Below are positions 42,471 through 51,388 of a stretch of 64,000 nt of DNA, in pieces (the stretch's first letter is position 1; each line of letters starts with the position of its first letter). The stretch is taken from positions 1 through 64,000 of the forward strand of contig JANYDF010000078.1 of assembly GCA_025359905.1 (NCBI GenBank), read 5' to 3'. The position numbers and the translations under genes were made by a program. Source of the DNA: Rhodospirillales bacterium (lineage in GTDB: Bacteria > Pseudomonadota > Alphaproteobacteria > Acetobacterales > Acetobacteraceae). Under the pieces are notes generated by a model, which saw nothing but the letters and a program-made list of their open reading frames with translations, made no database searches and was not told where the DNA came from.

Positions 42471-43298
42471 TTACTGCATTGCAGCAAAAGGTAGAATGTA
42501 GCGGTCAATCGCCAGCGCCCAGCCGTCGCTGTCGTTATCTTCGGTCAAAGCATGGGCATGTGCCTTCACCGCATCGGGCGCGTTGCCCATTGCGATGGCA
42601 AAGCCGCAGGCGGCGAACATCGGCAGGTCGTTCGGCATGTCGCCGAGGCACGCCACCTGCGCCATCGGCACGCCAAGGATTTCCGCCAACGCGACGGCAG
42701 CGGCACCCTTGTTGGCTTCGGGGTGGGTGACATCAAGGTAGTAGTCCTGCGAGCGGTGCACCGCCGCCGCACCGCCGACCGTGCCGCGCACGCCCGCTTC
42801 CATGCGGCCCATCAGCGCAAAATCGGTGCTGGTGCCCATCACCTTGTGCACCTGCGCCAGATGCGGCGCGAAATCGTCCACCACGCGCCACGGCATGCTG
42901 ATCGAAAGCTGCTCGCGCAGGATGTAGTGCGCCTGCGGGTTCTTCAGCAGCCACTCGCCACCGGCGAATACCCATACATCCGTGCCCGCCTGCTCCAGCA
43001 TCGCGACAGCGGCACGGCAGGCAGTTTCTGGAATGGTGCGCTGGCGCAGTAGCTTGTCCTGCATGTCGAGCACTTCGCCGCCGTTGAACCCGGCGCGCGG
43101 CGTGTCGATCCCCAGCGGGGCAAGCAGTACGTCCATACCGTGCGCCGGGCGGCTGCTGATCAGCGCGAATTTCACTCCGGCGGCGCGCAGCTTGTGCGCT
43201 GCTGCAATTGTCGAGGTGGCCAGCGTGCGGTCGTGCTTGACCAGCGTGCCATCGACGTCGCTGACCACGAGGCGGATTGGTTGTTGCGGAACTGTCAT
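42471..43298 (-). CDS. HAD-superfamily hydrolase, Cof/IIB type
   Basis: A 275-residue phosphatase of the HAD IIB (Cof/YidA) group, probably acting on sugar phosphates. Motif I is VVSDVDGTLVKHDR at residue 11, motif II LISSRP, the type-IIB cap occupies about residues 80-190, and motifs III and IV appear as EANKGAAAVALAEIL and CLGDMPNDLPMF. The ATG at 43298 starts the conserved core with only a short leader; upstream in-frame codons are unconvincing. It precedes the SorC-type regulator by 65 bases on the same strand, so it may respond to or be cotranscribed with the polyol genes. Confidence 0.9.
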   Translation of the reverse strand: MTVPQQPIRLVVSDVDGTLVKHDRTLATSTIAAAHKLRAAGVKFALISSRPAHGMDVLLAPLGIDTPRAGFNGGEVLDMQDKLLRQRTIPETACRAAVAMLEQAGTDVWVFAGGEWLLKNPQAHYILREQLSISMPWRVVDDFAPHLAQVHKVMGTSTDFALMGRMEAGVRGTVGGAAAVHRSQDYYLDVTHPEANKGAAAVALAEILGVPMAQVACLGDMPNDLPMFAACGFAIAMGNAPDAVKAHAHALTEDNDSDGWALAIDRYILPFAAMQ

Positions 43299-43437
43299 GG
43301 GGAATGCCCTGTTGCATCGTGGCGACGCACACCGCGCAGCCGGCGCGGCTCTAGCCGAATTGCCGTTGCGCTGACTAGCCGGTGTTCGGCACTGTATGTC
43401 CGCACAGGAAACGCACATCACCCACAGGGAGACGGCC

Positions 43438-44259
43438 ATGCCGCACGCAACCATTAACGGCGCCAGTATCTGGTACAAACTCACCGGAACCGGTGACCCG
43501 GTCATCCAAATTCACGGCTGCGGCTTCGGGCATTTCAATTTCGCCACGGCAACGCCGGTGCTGTCGCAGGATTTCTGTTGCGTCGATTTCGACATGCGCG
43601 GCTACGGCCAATCCGATCAGCCGATCCAACCGTACACGATGGAGACCTGGGCCGACGACATCGCCGGGCTGCTCGACCATCTCGGCCACGAGTCGGCGCA
43701 TATCCACGGCACTTCGATGGGCGGCATGGTCGCGCAGCAATTCGCCGCCAAATATCCGAATCGCACGCGCCGGCTGGTGATCAATTGCTCGGCCGCCAAG
43801 CTCGACTATGCGGGCGTGCTGACCTTCAAGAACTGGATCGACATCGGCGAGCGCCTCGGCACTGGTTCGCGCACGCTCGCCGAGCTGATCTCGTGGCAAG
43901 CGCTATCGCGCCGCTTCCTCGATGGCCCGAACGGCAAGGCGGCGGTGGATATGGTGCAGGACATTCTGGCCAAGTCGAACCGCGTGGAAGTGTTCAAGCG
44001 CGCCTGCCAGGCCATGATCGACATGGATCTGCGCCCGCTGCTGCCCACCATCACCGCGCCGACGCTGGTGATTGGCGGCGATGAGGACATCATGACCCCA
44101 TGGGAGCAGGGGCCGAGCGGCGCCGGGCAAAGCTACATCGCCGACCACATCCCCGGCGCGATCCGCTACATGATCAAGGGCTCGAACCACTCCAGCCTGT
44201 TCGACGGCACCGAGGAAAACTGCCGGGTGGTGCGCGCCTTCTTCAAGGGAGAGATGTAA
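43438..44259 (+). CDS. Alpha/beta-fold hydrolase
   Basis: A 273-residue alpha/beta hydrolase. The ATG at 43438 has GGGAGA seven bases upstream and is preferred to the in-frame ATG at 43396. Landmarks: IHGCGFGHF (oxyanion hole), VDFDMRGYGQSDQP, nucleophile elbow HGTSMGGMVAQ near residue 100, the acid in VIGGDEDIMTP and catalytic His in GSNHSSLFD. These match lactonase/esterase types such as 3-oxoadipate enol-lactonase relatives, but no substrate can be assigned. It is divergent from the HAD gene and monocistronic. Confidence 0.9.
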   Translation: MPHATINGASIWYKLTGTGDPVIQIHGCGFGHFNFATATPVLSQDFCCVDFDMRGYGQSDQPIQPYTMETWADDIAGLLDHLGHESAHIHGTSMGGMVAQQFAAKYPNRTRRLVINCSAAKLDYAGVLTFKNWIDIGERLGTGSRTLAELISWQALSRRFLDGPNGKAAVDMVQDILAKSNRVEVFKRACQAMIDMDLRPLLPTITAPTLVIGGDEDIMTPWEQGPSGAGQSYIADHIPGAIRYMIKGSNHSSLFDGTEENCRVVRAFFKGEM

Positions 44260-44406
44260 TCCCGCCCGCCATGTGAACGGGTTCTCACGTTTCTGCGGAA
44301 TGGCGGCGCGCTAGACTAGACGCGTCGCCGAACCCAGGAGCGCCGTCTGCCGATTTCGCCTGCCCCGACGCTGTTAGCCGCGACCGCCGGGCGGTTCGGT
44401 GCGCGT

Positions 44407-45606
44407 GTGCCGTTGGGTGTGCGCCGGCGTGGCATTGCCGGGCGTGTGAGCCGATGGCTGATCGCGGCGGCGTTGCTGCACGCGGTGGTGTTAACCCTGC
44501 TGATCCTGGAGATTCCGCCACCGCCGCAGGATGGCGGCGGCGCGGCGCAATCATTCGACATGATGCTGGAACCGGCGGCGCAAACGCTGCACGGTCCGCC
44601 GGACCGGCCGGCGCAACTGCCCGGCCCGCCCGAGGCAGCAACGGTGCCCGCGACCCAAGACGCCGCCGTTACGCCGCCGCCCGCCGCCAGTGCGCCGCCG
44701 CAACCCGAAGCAGCACCTTCCCCGGCCGTGCCGCCTGCCGTCAGTGCGCCACGGATCGCTGCTCCGCCCCCGCCGCCGGTTGCGGCACCAGCGCCACCGC
44801 CTGCCCCGCTGGCCAAACCGGCCGCCGCCACGCAGCCGCCAACCGCCGCCCCGCCACCACCGCCCGGCGCGGCCGTCATTCCGGTGCCCCCCGCCTTGGC
44901 GCCCCCCGCCTTAGTGGCCCCCGCCTTGGTGGCCCCCGCCTTGACGCCATTTCTACCGGCAGTCCCGGCGCCGGCCGCGCCATCGGTTGCCGCTGCCGTT
45001 CCGCCACGCGCCGTTGCCGTACCGCCGCCGCCGCCGCCCACCATTGCCCGCGCCGAGCCATCCGCGGCGCCGCCGCGCCCGCCCCAGCCTGCGGCGAAGC
45101 GCCCGCCCGTGCCCAAGCCCGAACCAGCCTTCCCGGCCCCGATGGACCTGTCCCTCGGACTAGCACCCGCGCTAGCGCCGAGCCGCCCAGCGTCCGCCGT
45201 GCGGGGCACCGGCGCGGCCGATCTCGCGCTCGGCAGCGCTGCGCGCGATGCAGCGGGACCGCCGCCGCCCGGCGCATCCAGCACCGACGGCAATATCCGG
45301 GTGCGCGGCGCGCAGGTTGGGAAAGACTGGATCGCGCAGTTGCATGAATGGTGGCTGCAACACTCGTACTATCCGAGGCAGGCGGCGCGTGACGGCGAGG
45401 ACGGCACCGTGGTCGTCCACGTCAAGGTCAATCGCGACGGCAAGGTGGAGATGGTGGACATCGAAAGCCGCTCCGGCTCGCAATGGCTGGATGCCGGGGC
45501 GCAGGCGGTGTTTCGCGGCGCCACGCTGCCGCCGTTCCCGCCAACCACGCCGGAAAATGAGGCCGATCTGGATATCACCATCGACTACATCCTGGTGCGC
45601 CGCTGA
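44407..45606 (+). CDS. TonB-family energy transducer
   Basis: A 399-residue protein with a short basic cytoplasmic N-terminus and a single membrane anchor (LIAAALLHAVVLTLLILEI, about residues 18-36). A very long Pro/Ala-rich periplasmic linker (residues about 40-300) follows, and then a C-terminal TonB domain (HSYYPRQAARDGEDGTVVVHVKVNRDGKV, DIESRSGS, FPPTTPENEADLDITIDYIL). It would couple the proton motive force to outer-membrane receptors. The start is a GTG at 44407; nearby GTG codons are alternatives. Neither exbBD nor a receptor gene is adjacent. The linker contains a 15-bp tandem repeat. It ends six bases from the convergent GntR gene. Confidence 0.87.
   Translation: MPLGVRRRGIAGRVSRWLIAAALLHAVVLTLLILEIPPPPQDGGGAAQSFDMMLEPAAQTLHGPPDRPAQLPGPPEAATVPATQDAAVTPPPAASAPPQPEAAPSPAVPPAVSAPRIAAPPPPPVAAPAPPPAPLAKPAAATQPPTAAPPPPPGAAVIPVPPALAPPALVAPALVAPALTPFLPAVPAPAAPSVAAAVPPRAVAVPPPPPPTIARAEPSAAPPRPPQPAAKRPPVPKPEPAFPAPMDLSLGLAPALAPSRPASAVRGTGAADLALGSAARDAAGPPPPGASSTDGNIRVRGAQVGKDWIAQLHEWWLQHSYYPRQAARDGEDGTVVVHVKVNRDGKVEMVDIESRSGSQWLDAGAQAVFRGATLPPFPPTTPENEADLDITIDYILVRR
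44893..44937. repeat. Three 15-bp tandem repeats in the TonB linker
   Basis: Units GCCTTGGCGCCCCCC, GCCTTAGTGGCCCCC and GCCTTGGTGGCCCCC run head to tail, with a partial fourth. They encode the repeated Ala-Leu-Val-Ala-Pro motif of the periplasmic linker. Slippage here would change linker length without breaking the frame. Confidence 0.8.
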
Positions 45607-45612
45607 GCTCGA

Positions 45613-46377
45613 TCAGCCCGCTTCAGCCGGCCGGCGCTGGATGGTCAGCGAGTAGACGAAGCGGTCCGCCGGCAGCGTGGTGACCGAGACCTCCATCAGC
45701 CGGTGCCCGGTGCCGAGATAGCGGCGAATGATCCGCAACGCGGGCGAACCTTTGGGTGCACTGAGCCGCTCGGCCTGCACGGCGTCGAGCACCGTCGCCT
45801 CGATTTCCTGGCGGATTTCCAAGATCGGCTCGCCCGCCGTCTGCTCCAGCAGCATGAACAGCGCGGTGCGGAACACGGCCTGCGTCGCTACCGGCCCGGC
45901 CAGCCGGTGGTCGACATAGACCTCGGCACAGCACAGCGGCCGCGATTCGCCGGGTGCGACCCGCCGCACGCTGAGTTTCAGCCAGCGCGCGCCGGGTCGG
46001 CAGCCGAGTTGCGCGGTCAGCCGCCCGCTGGCGGTGATCCATTCGCGGTCATCGACCAGCATTTCGGTGTCGGCCGCCAGATCGAGCAGATCGGCAACCG
46101 ACTGAAATCCGTAGCGAAAATGCCGCCCCGGCTCCGCCGCATCCACCCGTGTGCCGATACGTTTGCGCGCCGACAGCATGCCCCGGTCGCGCAACTGGCC
46201 GATGGCCTGGCGCACCGTCTGGCGGCTGACTCCGTAGCGCACGGCAAGCTGCACCTCGGTGGGCAACAGCGAGCCGACCGGGAATTCACCGGCATGGATC
46301 GCGTCGCGCAAGTGCTGCGCCACGCGCAAGTAGCGCGGCATGACCTCGCCGTCCTGATCCGCCACCCGATCGATCAC
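45613..46377 (-). CDS. GntR-family regulator with UTRA effector domain (HutC type)
   Basis: A 254-residue repressor-type regulator. The winged helix spans about residues 12-80 (LRDAIHAGEFPVGSLLPTEV, YGVSRQTVRQAIGQLRDRGM, ARKRIGTRV). The UTRA effector domain follows (CAEVYVDHRL, ALFMLLEQTAGEPILEIRQEIEATVLDA, LRIIRRYLGTGHRLMEVSVTTLPADRFVY). It is divergent from the nine-gene catabolic operon beginning at 46569 and is its likely repressor, released by the substrate or an intermediate. Two perfect palindromes lie in the shared 190-base control region. Confidence 0.92.
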   Translation of the reverse strand: MIDRVADQDGEVMPRYLRVAQHLRDAIHAGEFPVGSLLPTEVQLAVRYGVSRQTVRQAIGQLRDRGMLSARKRIGTRVDAAEPGRHFRYGFQSVADLLDLAADTEMLVDDREWITASGRLTAQLGCRPGARWLKLSVRRVAPGESRPLCCAEVYVDHRLAGPVATQAVFRTALFMLLEQTAGEPILEIRQEIEATVLDAVQAERLSAPKGSPALRIIRRYLGTGHRLMEVSVTTLPADRFVYSLTIQRRPAEAG

Positions 46378-46470
46378 ACCCTCCGTCGCCGCGCGAAGCC
46401 GCAGCGGGGCACCCCAGCCACAAACTTCTGACGCAATCGCGTTTCAGCGCAAGAAAATCTCGACAAGCCT

Positions 46471-46484
46471 TAAGTCCGTACTTA
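46471..46484. promoter_or_regulatory. GntR-type operator, TAAGT-CCGT-ACTTA
   Basis: A perfect inverted repeat with five-base arms and a four-base spacer lies between the GntR gene and the dehydrogenase gene. It resembles HutC-type operators. It is placed 85 bases before the dehydrogenase ATG and about 94 from the regulator's start, suitable for controlling both. Confidence 0.55.
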
Positions 46485-46488
46485 TCGT

Positions 46489-46498
46489 CCATGCATGG
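46489..46498. promoter_or_regulatory. Second palindrome CCATGCATGG in the same control region
   Basis: A perfect 10-bp palindrome four bases after the GntR-type dyad. It may extend the operator or be incidental; its shortness limits the inference. Confidence 0.3.
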
Positions 46499-46568
46499 CA
46501 GGACCGCGCCAATGAGGGAACCCCTCATCCGGTCTTGCATTGCCCGATAGGCACTCTGGGGAGGCCGC

Positions 46569-47606
46569 GTGAAAGCCATTGTTCTGCGCGAATACGGCGC
46601 ATTCGACACCCTGTTGTGGGAGGACGTATCCACCCCCGTGCCGGATTTCGGCGAGGTGGTTATCCGAGTCCGTGCCACTGGTCTGAACCACTGCGACACC
46701 GATTTGCGGCGCGGCCTGTTCGGGCTGGCGCAAACGTTTCCGCATGTGATGGGCGTCGATGCGGCCGGAACCATCGAAGCGGTGGGCCCCGGCGTGACCG
46801 AATATAAGCCCGGCGACCGGGTCGCCCCGCACTTCGTGCTGTCGTGCGGCACCTGCCGCAACTGTCTGCGCGGCCTGGAAAACATCTGCCTGAACGCCGG
46901 GTTGCTCGGCATCACCACCTGGGGCAGCTACGCGCAATTCGTCAAAGTGCGGCAGAACAACTTGATCCGGCTACCGGATGGTTTGCCGTTCGATGAAGCC
47001 GTGGCCGCACAAGTGCCGCTGGCCACTGCCTGGGAAGCGCTGATCGAAGTCGGCAAACTCCGCGCGGGCGAGACAGTGCTGGTGAATGCGGCAGGCAGCG
47101 GCGTCGGCTCGGCGGGCATCCAAATCGCCAAGCTGGCGGGAGCCCGGGTGATCGCCACCACCGGCCAGGACAGCAAGTTCGCCGCCGCCCGCGCGCTCGG
47201 CGCGGACGAGGTCATCAACTACAGCACCGCCAACGTACCGGATGCGGTGATGGCACTGACCGGCGGGCTAGGCGCCGACATCGTGCTCGACATGGTCGGC
47301 GGCGACCGGCTGAAAGATAGCATCGCCGCAGCAGCGCTCGGCGGACGCATCGTCAGCGTTGGCGCGCATGGCGGCGAGCACGTGGACATCGACATGATCG
47401 AGCTGTTCCGCAAACACATCAGCCTGCACGGCTGCGGCCGTTCGACGCGCGCCATGGTCGGCGAAGTGCTCGGGCTGGTCGCGGCGGGCAAACTCAAGGC
47501 GGTAATCCACAAGCATTTCCCGCTGTCGCAAGCGGCAGCAGCGCATGAGTTGATGGAAAGCCGCGCGTTTTTTGGTCGGATGGTGATGGACCCGTGGCAA
47601 GCATGA
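46569..47606 (+). CDS. Zinc-dependent medium-chain alcohol dehydrogenase
   Basis: A 345-residue MDR enzyme. Structural-zinc cysteines are complete (HFVLSCGTCRNCLRGLENIC, about residues 93-111), a catalytic-zinc Cys lies in LNHCDTD, and the NAD(P) motif is in NAAGSGVGSAGIQIAKLAGARVIAT. The gap around VGSAG and the quinone-reductase-like C-terminus leave NADPH:quinone reductase as the alternative; the zinc motif argues for an alcohol dehydrogenase. It is the first gene of the GntR-controlled operon, and its stop overlaps the next start (ATGA). The role in the pathway is probably oxidation of a hydroxy intermediate. Confidence 0.88.
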   Translation: MKAIVLREYGAFDTLLWEDVSTPVPDFGEVVIRVRATGLNHCDTDLRRGLFGLAQTFPHVMGVDAAGTIEAVGPGVTEYKPGDRVAPHFVLSCGTCRNCLRGLENICLNAGLLGITTWGSYAQFVKVRQNNLIRLPDGLPFDEAVAAQVPLATAWEALIEVGKLRAGETVLVNAAGSGVGSAGIQIAKLAGARVIATTGQDSKFAAARALGADEVINYSTANVPDAVMALTGGLGADIVLDMVGGDRLKDSIAAAALGGRIVSVGAHGGEHVDIDMIELFRKHISLHGCGRSTRAMVGEVLGLVAAGKLKAVIHKHFPLSQAAAAHELMESRAFFGRMVMDPWQA

Positions 47607-48505
47607 ACGCCCCGCTGTTGCTGCGCAGCCTGCTGTTCGCGCCCGCGAATGAGCCGCGCAAAACCAACAAGCTGTCGGCATCCGGGGCCGACGCCGTGGT
47701 GCTGGACCTGGAAGACGCCGTGGCGCGCGACCAGAAAATCGCCGCACGCCCGATCGCCCGCGCGGCGCTCGCCGGTATTTCGGGCCCGCTGCGCTGCATC
47801 CGCGTCAACGCGTTCGACACCGGGCTGACCGCAGGCGACGTGGCGGAAACCGTGTGCGCCGAACTGGATGTGATCGTACTGCCGAAGGCCGAGGCGGCGG
47901 TGGATTTGCGCCGTCTCGACATCATGCTCGACGAAGCCGAGGCCAAGGCCGGCCTGCCGCGCGGCCATGTGCGTGTGTTGCCGCTGGTGGAAACCTGCAT
48001 TGGCATTGCGGCAGGCGGCGAGATCGCTCGCGCTTCGACCCGCATTCTGGCTATCGCATTCGGTTCCGGGGATCTTGGCCGTGATCTGGCATTGCCGACC
48101 ATTCGCGGCGACCTGACGGCCGCTCTCGCCTACGGCCGCGGCAAGATCGTCTACGACGCGCGCGCCGCCGGATTGGGCGCGCCGCTCGATGGCCCGTATC
48201 TGAACGTACGCGATCAGGTGGGGCTGGAAAAGGATTGCCGCATCGCCGCAGCCCTCGGCCATGGCGGCAAGGTCTGCATCCATCCCGATCAGGTTGCCGT
48301 CGCCAACCGCGTGTTCGGCCCTGATCCGGACGAAGTGCAATTCGCGCACAAAGTCATCGCCGAATTCGCCGCCGCTGAAGCGCGCGGCTCGGCCGCCATC
48401 GCGGTGGACGGCGTGTTCATCGACTACCCTATCGTCATCAAGGCGCAAGCGATCATCGCGTTGGCTGCCGTGATCGCTGCCCGGCAGGAAAGGTCCGCCG
48501 CATGA
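47603..48505 (+). CDS. CitE/HpcH-family CoA-ester lyase
   Basis: A 300-residue TIM-barrel lyase of the CitE/malyl-CoA lyase family. Seen: RSLLFAPANEPRKTNKLSASGADAVVLDLEDAV (CoA and Mg site), IRVNAFDTG, VIVLPKAEAA, VLPLVETCIGI, and the late GKVCIHPDQV segment. It cleaves or condenses a beta-hydroxyacyl-CoA such as malyl- or citramalyl-CoA. The start ATG at 47603 overlaps the dehydrogenase stop. The following gene is a CoA transferase, which would provide its CoA-ester substrate; the two overlap by four bases. Confidence 0.9.
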   Translation: MNAPLLLRSLLFAPANEPRKTNKLSASGADAVVLDLEDAVARDQKIAARPIARAALAGISGPLRCIRVNAFDTGLTAGDVAETVCAELDVIVLPKAEAAVDLRRLDIMLDEAEAKAGLPRGHVRVLPLVETCIGIAAGGEIARASTRILAIAFGSGDLGRDLALPTIRGDLTAALAYGRGKIVYDARAAGLGAPLDGPYLNVRDQVGLEKDCRIAAALGHGGKVCIHPDQVAVANRVFGPDPDEVQFAHKVIAEFAAAEARGSAAIAVDGVFIDYPIVIKAQAIIALAAVIAARQERSAA

Positions 48506-49710
48506 CCCTCGGACTTGGCACCCCCATGCAGGGCGTCCGTGTGCTGGACTGCGCGACATTCATCGCGGGCCCGGCCTGCGCCACGTTCTTGGGCGAATTC
48601 GGCGCCGAAGTGATCAAGGTGGAATTGCCGAAAATCGGCTGTCCGCTGCGCAAATTCGGCACCGCGACCGATGGCGGCGACACGCTGCCGTGGATGTCGG
48701 AATCGCGGAACAAGAAGTCGCTGACGCTGGATTTGCGGACACCGGAAGGCGCGGCAATCCTGAAGGACCTCGTGCGCCAGTCCGACATTCTGGTGGAGAA
48801 CTTCCAGCCCAACACGATGGAGGAATGGGGCGTCGGCTGGGACGAATTGCGCGCGATCAATCCAAAACTGGTGATGGTGCGCATTTCCGCCTACGGCCAG
48901 ACCGGCCCCTATTCCGACCGCCCCGGCTTCGGCCGCATCGCCAACGCTTTCGGCGGCTTGTCGTATCTGGCTGGCTACCCTGACCGTCCGCCGGTGACGC
49001 CGGGCAGCGCCACACTGCCCGACTATATGTCCGGCATGTTCGGTGCGATGGGCGCGCTGTTCGCGCTGCGCGTGGCCGAACGCACCGGCGTCGGCCAAGT
49101 GGTTGATATTGGCTTGTATGAGTCGATCTTCCGCATTCTCGACGAGTTGGCCCCGGCCTTCGCCTATCGCGGCAAAATCCGCGAGCGGATGGGCCCCGGC
49201 ACCGTCAACGTGGTGCCGCACAGCCACTACCCGACTCAGGATGGCCGCTGGATCGCCATTGCCTGCACCAACGACAAGATCTTCGCCCGCTTTGCCGAGG
49301 TCGCGGGGCAACCCGAACTGGCGGGCACCGGCAAGTGGGGCACCACCAAGCAGCGCGAAGCCGAGCGCGAGGCGGTGGACGCCTGGGTTGGCGAGTGGAC
49401 CCTGCGGCACACGCTGGACGAGGCGCTGACACTGTGCGCCGATGGACAAGTGCCGTGCGGGCCGCTGCTGTCGATCGACCAGATTTTCCAAGACCCGCAT
49501 TACGCGGCGCGCGAGAACCTAAAAACGATCCAAGACCCGCGCGCCGGTGAAATCGTGGTGCCGAACGTCGTTCCACGCTTGACCGCGACCCCCGGCAACA
49601 TTGAACATCTGGGCCCGGCGCTAGGTTCAAGCACCGACGATATCTTGGGCAGCCTGCTGCATATGCAGGCCGCCCAGATTGTCGCGCTCCGCGAGAAAGG
49701 AGTGATTTGA
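48502..49710 (+). CDS. CaiB/BaiF-family (class III) CoA transferase
   Basis: A 402-residue class III CoA transferase that moves CoA from a donor thioester to a carboxylic acid through an aspartyl intermediate. Seen: VLDCATFIAGPACATFLGEFGAEVIKVE at the N-terminus, SRNKKSLTLDLRTPEG, DILVENFQPNTMEEWG, SAYGQTGPY, and the catalytic Asp in LPDYMSGMFGA near residue 175. It would activate the acid released by the hydrolases downstream so that the CitE-like lyase can cleave it. It is coupled on both sides by overlapping start/stop codons. Confidence 0.93.
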   Translation: MTLGLGTPMQGVRVLDCATFIAGPACATFLGEFGAEVIKVELPKIGCPLRKFGTATDGGDTLPWMSESRNKKSLTLDLRTPEGAAILKDLVRQSDILVENFQPNTMEEWGVGWDELRAINPKLVMVRISAYGQTGPYSDRPGFGRIANAFGGLSYLAGYPDRPPVTPGSATLPDYMSGMFGAMGALFALRVAERTGVGQVVDIGLYESIFRILDELAPAFAYRGKIRERMGPGTVNVVPHSHYPTQDGRWIAIACTNDKIFARFAEVAGQPELAGTGKWGTTKQREAEREAVDAWVGEWTLRHTLDEALTLCADGQVPCGPLLSIDQIFQDPHYAARENLKTIQDPRAGEIVVPNVVPRLTATPGNIEHLGPALGSSTDDILGSLLHMQAAQIVALREKGVI

Positions 49711-50450
49711 TGGCTGGTTGGGACCAAATGCTGACGGCAGCCGACCGCGAGGTGCTCTCGCGCGGCCGCTGGGGCCAGCGGGCCGGCGTCGGCACGCGCC
49801 CAGCACTGCTTATCATCGACGCGCAGAACTATATGACCGGCACACGCGGCGCCAATGACAATGCCGAGAAGTTCCCGCTGGCCTGCGGCGATGTTGGCTT
49901 TGCCGCCACGGACCAAATGCAGCGGTTGCTGCACGCGTCGCGCGCAGCTTGCATCCCGGTTTTCTTTACGCGCTTCATCGTCGATCCAATCAACGACGAC
50001 GTCGGCATGTTTCACCGCAAGATCGGTGCGGGCGTTGGGCGCGGCCCCAATCTGTATTTTCGGGGCAGCCACGGGGCTGAAATCGTCCCCGATCTCACAC
50101 CGCTGCCAACCGAAATCGTACTGGATAAGAAAAAGAAAAGCGCCTTCTTCGGCACGCCGTTGCTGTCGCTGCTGATCGACCGGCGGGTGGACACCTGCAT
50201 CATCGTCGGCGGCAGCACGTCGAACTGCGTGCGCGCCACGGTGATCGATTCCGAGCAGTACAATTTCTTCACCGTCATCCCAGAAGAAGCCGTGTTCGAC
50301 CGGCTGCCGCTGTCGCATGCGACCAGCCTGTTCGACATGGACCGCAGTTATGGCGACGTGATGAAGGTCGATGATGTGCTGGCCTACATCGCAAGCGTCG
50401 CGCAATCCCCGCAACCGGACGCCGCGCCTTCGGCGGCAGGAGTGCCGTGA
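49710..50450 (+). CDS. Isochorismatase-family amidohydrolase
   Basis: A 246-residue cysteine hydrolase of the isochorismatase/N-carbamoylsarcosine amidase superfamily. The catalytic triad is visible: Asp in LLIIDAQNYMTG (about residue 33), Lys in LDKKKKSAFFGT, and Cys in GGSTSNCVRATVIDS preceded by the cis-peptide region. Family activities include N-carbamoyl amidohydrolase, maleamate amidase and ureidoacrylate hydrolase, all releasing ammonia from a linear amide. Its ATG (49710) overlaps the CoA-transferase stop, and its own stop overlaps the next start. It is a good candidate for the half-amide or carbamoyl hydrolysis step. Confidence 0.9.
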   Translation: MAGWDQMLTAADREVLSRGRWGQRAGVGTRPALLIIDAQNYMTGTRGANDNAEKFPLACGDVGFAATDQMQRLLHASRAACIPVFFTRFIVDPINDDVGMFHRKIGAGVGRGPNLYFRGSHGAEIVPDLTPLPTEIVLDKKKKSAFFGTPLLSLLIDRRVDTCIIVGGSTSNCVRATVIDSEQYNFFTVIPEEAVFDRLPLSHATSLFDMDRSYGDVMKVDDVLAYIASVAQSPQPDAAPSAAGVP

Positions 50451-51388
50451 TGACCTACAAGCCATTCCAATTCATCGACGTTCCAGGCCCCAAGCGCGAC
50501 TTCGTCGGCTACGGCCGCCATGCCCCGCGCGTGCGCTGGCCGAACGGCGCCCGCGTGGCGATCAACATCGTCATCAACTACGAAGAAGGCTCGGAAAACT
50601 CGCATGGCGCAGGCGATGCCCGCAACGACGGGCTGACCGAAGTCATTTACAGCATGGACCCGGCGTACCGCGATCTGGCCGCCGAATCGGTGTTCGAATA
50701 CGGCTCGCGCGCCGGCATCTGGCGGCTGGAGCGGCTGCTCACCGAATACAAGATGCCTGCGACGTTCTACGCCTGCGCGGTCGCACTGGAACAAAACCCC
50801 GAGGTCGGCGCCTGGATCAAGGAAGCGGGGCACGAGCCATGCTGCCACGGCTACCGTTGGGAAGAAGTGTGGAAGCTGACCGACGCGGAGGAAGCCGAGC
50901 ATATCCAGCGCGCCATTGAATCCATCGAGCACACCTGCGGCGAACGCCCGCGCGGCTGGTATTGCCGCTATGGCGCGTCGGTTCGCACCCGCGACCTGTT
51001 GGTGAAGGAAGGCGGCTTCGTCTACGACTCCGACATCTACAACGACGATTTGCCGTACTATGTGCCGGTGCAGGGCAAGCAGCATCTCGTTGTGCCGTAC
51101 TCGTTCACCTATAACGACGGCAAATTCGGGCTGCTGCCCGGCTACGGCGGGCCAGAGGACTTTGTCGATAACCTCAAGCGCGGCTTCGACGAGTTGTGGC
51201 GCGAGGGAGATACGCATCCGAAGATGATGTCCATCGGCCTGCATCCGCGCCTGATCGGCCAAGCGAGCCGCATTCACGCGCTGCGCGAGTTCTTCGACTA
51301 CGCCTTGGGCAAAGGCAGCGTGTGGTTCACGCGCCGTTTGGACATTGCGAATTGGTGGAACGAACACCACGCCGAGTTCGCCCGTTGA
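50450..51388 (+). CDS. PuuE-type polysaccharide-deacetylase-fold hydrolase (allantoinase / cyclic imidase-like)
   Basis: A 312-residue NodB-fold protein of the PuuE subgroup. Seen: NIVINYEEGSENS in place of the usual Asp-Asp motif, ATFYACAVALEQNP, CCHGYRW (metal His) and RPRGWYCRYGASV. This subgroup includes metal-light allantoinase PuuE and the bacterial cyclic imide hydrolases, which open five-membered cyclic amides. No signal peptide is present, as expected for a cytoplasmic ring-opening enzyme. It sits between an isochorismatase-like hydrolase and an amidase in fully overlapping frames, consistent with sequential cleavage of a cyclic ureide or imide. The substrate is inferred from context only. 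Confidence 0.85.
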   Translation: MTYKPFQFIDVPGPKRDFVGYGRHAPRVRWPNGARVAINIVINYEEGSENSHGAGDARNDGLTEVIYSMDPAYRDLAAESVFEYGSRAGIWRLERLLTEYKMPATFYACAVALEQNPEVGAWIKEAGHEPCCHGYRWEEVWKLTDAEEAEHIQRAIESIEHTCGERPRGWYCRYGASVRTRDLLVKEGGFVYDSDIYNDDLPYYVPVQGKQHLVVPYSFTYNDGKFGLLPGYGGPEDFVDNLKRGFDELWREGDTHPKMMSIGLHPRLIGQASRIHALREFFDYALGKGSVWFTRRLDIANWWNEHHAEFAR

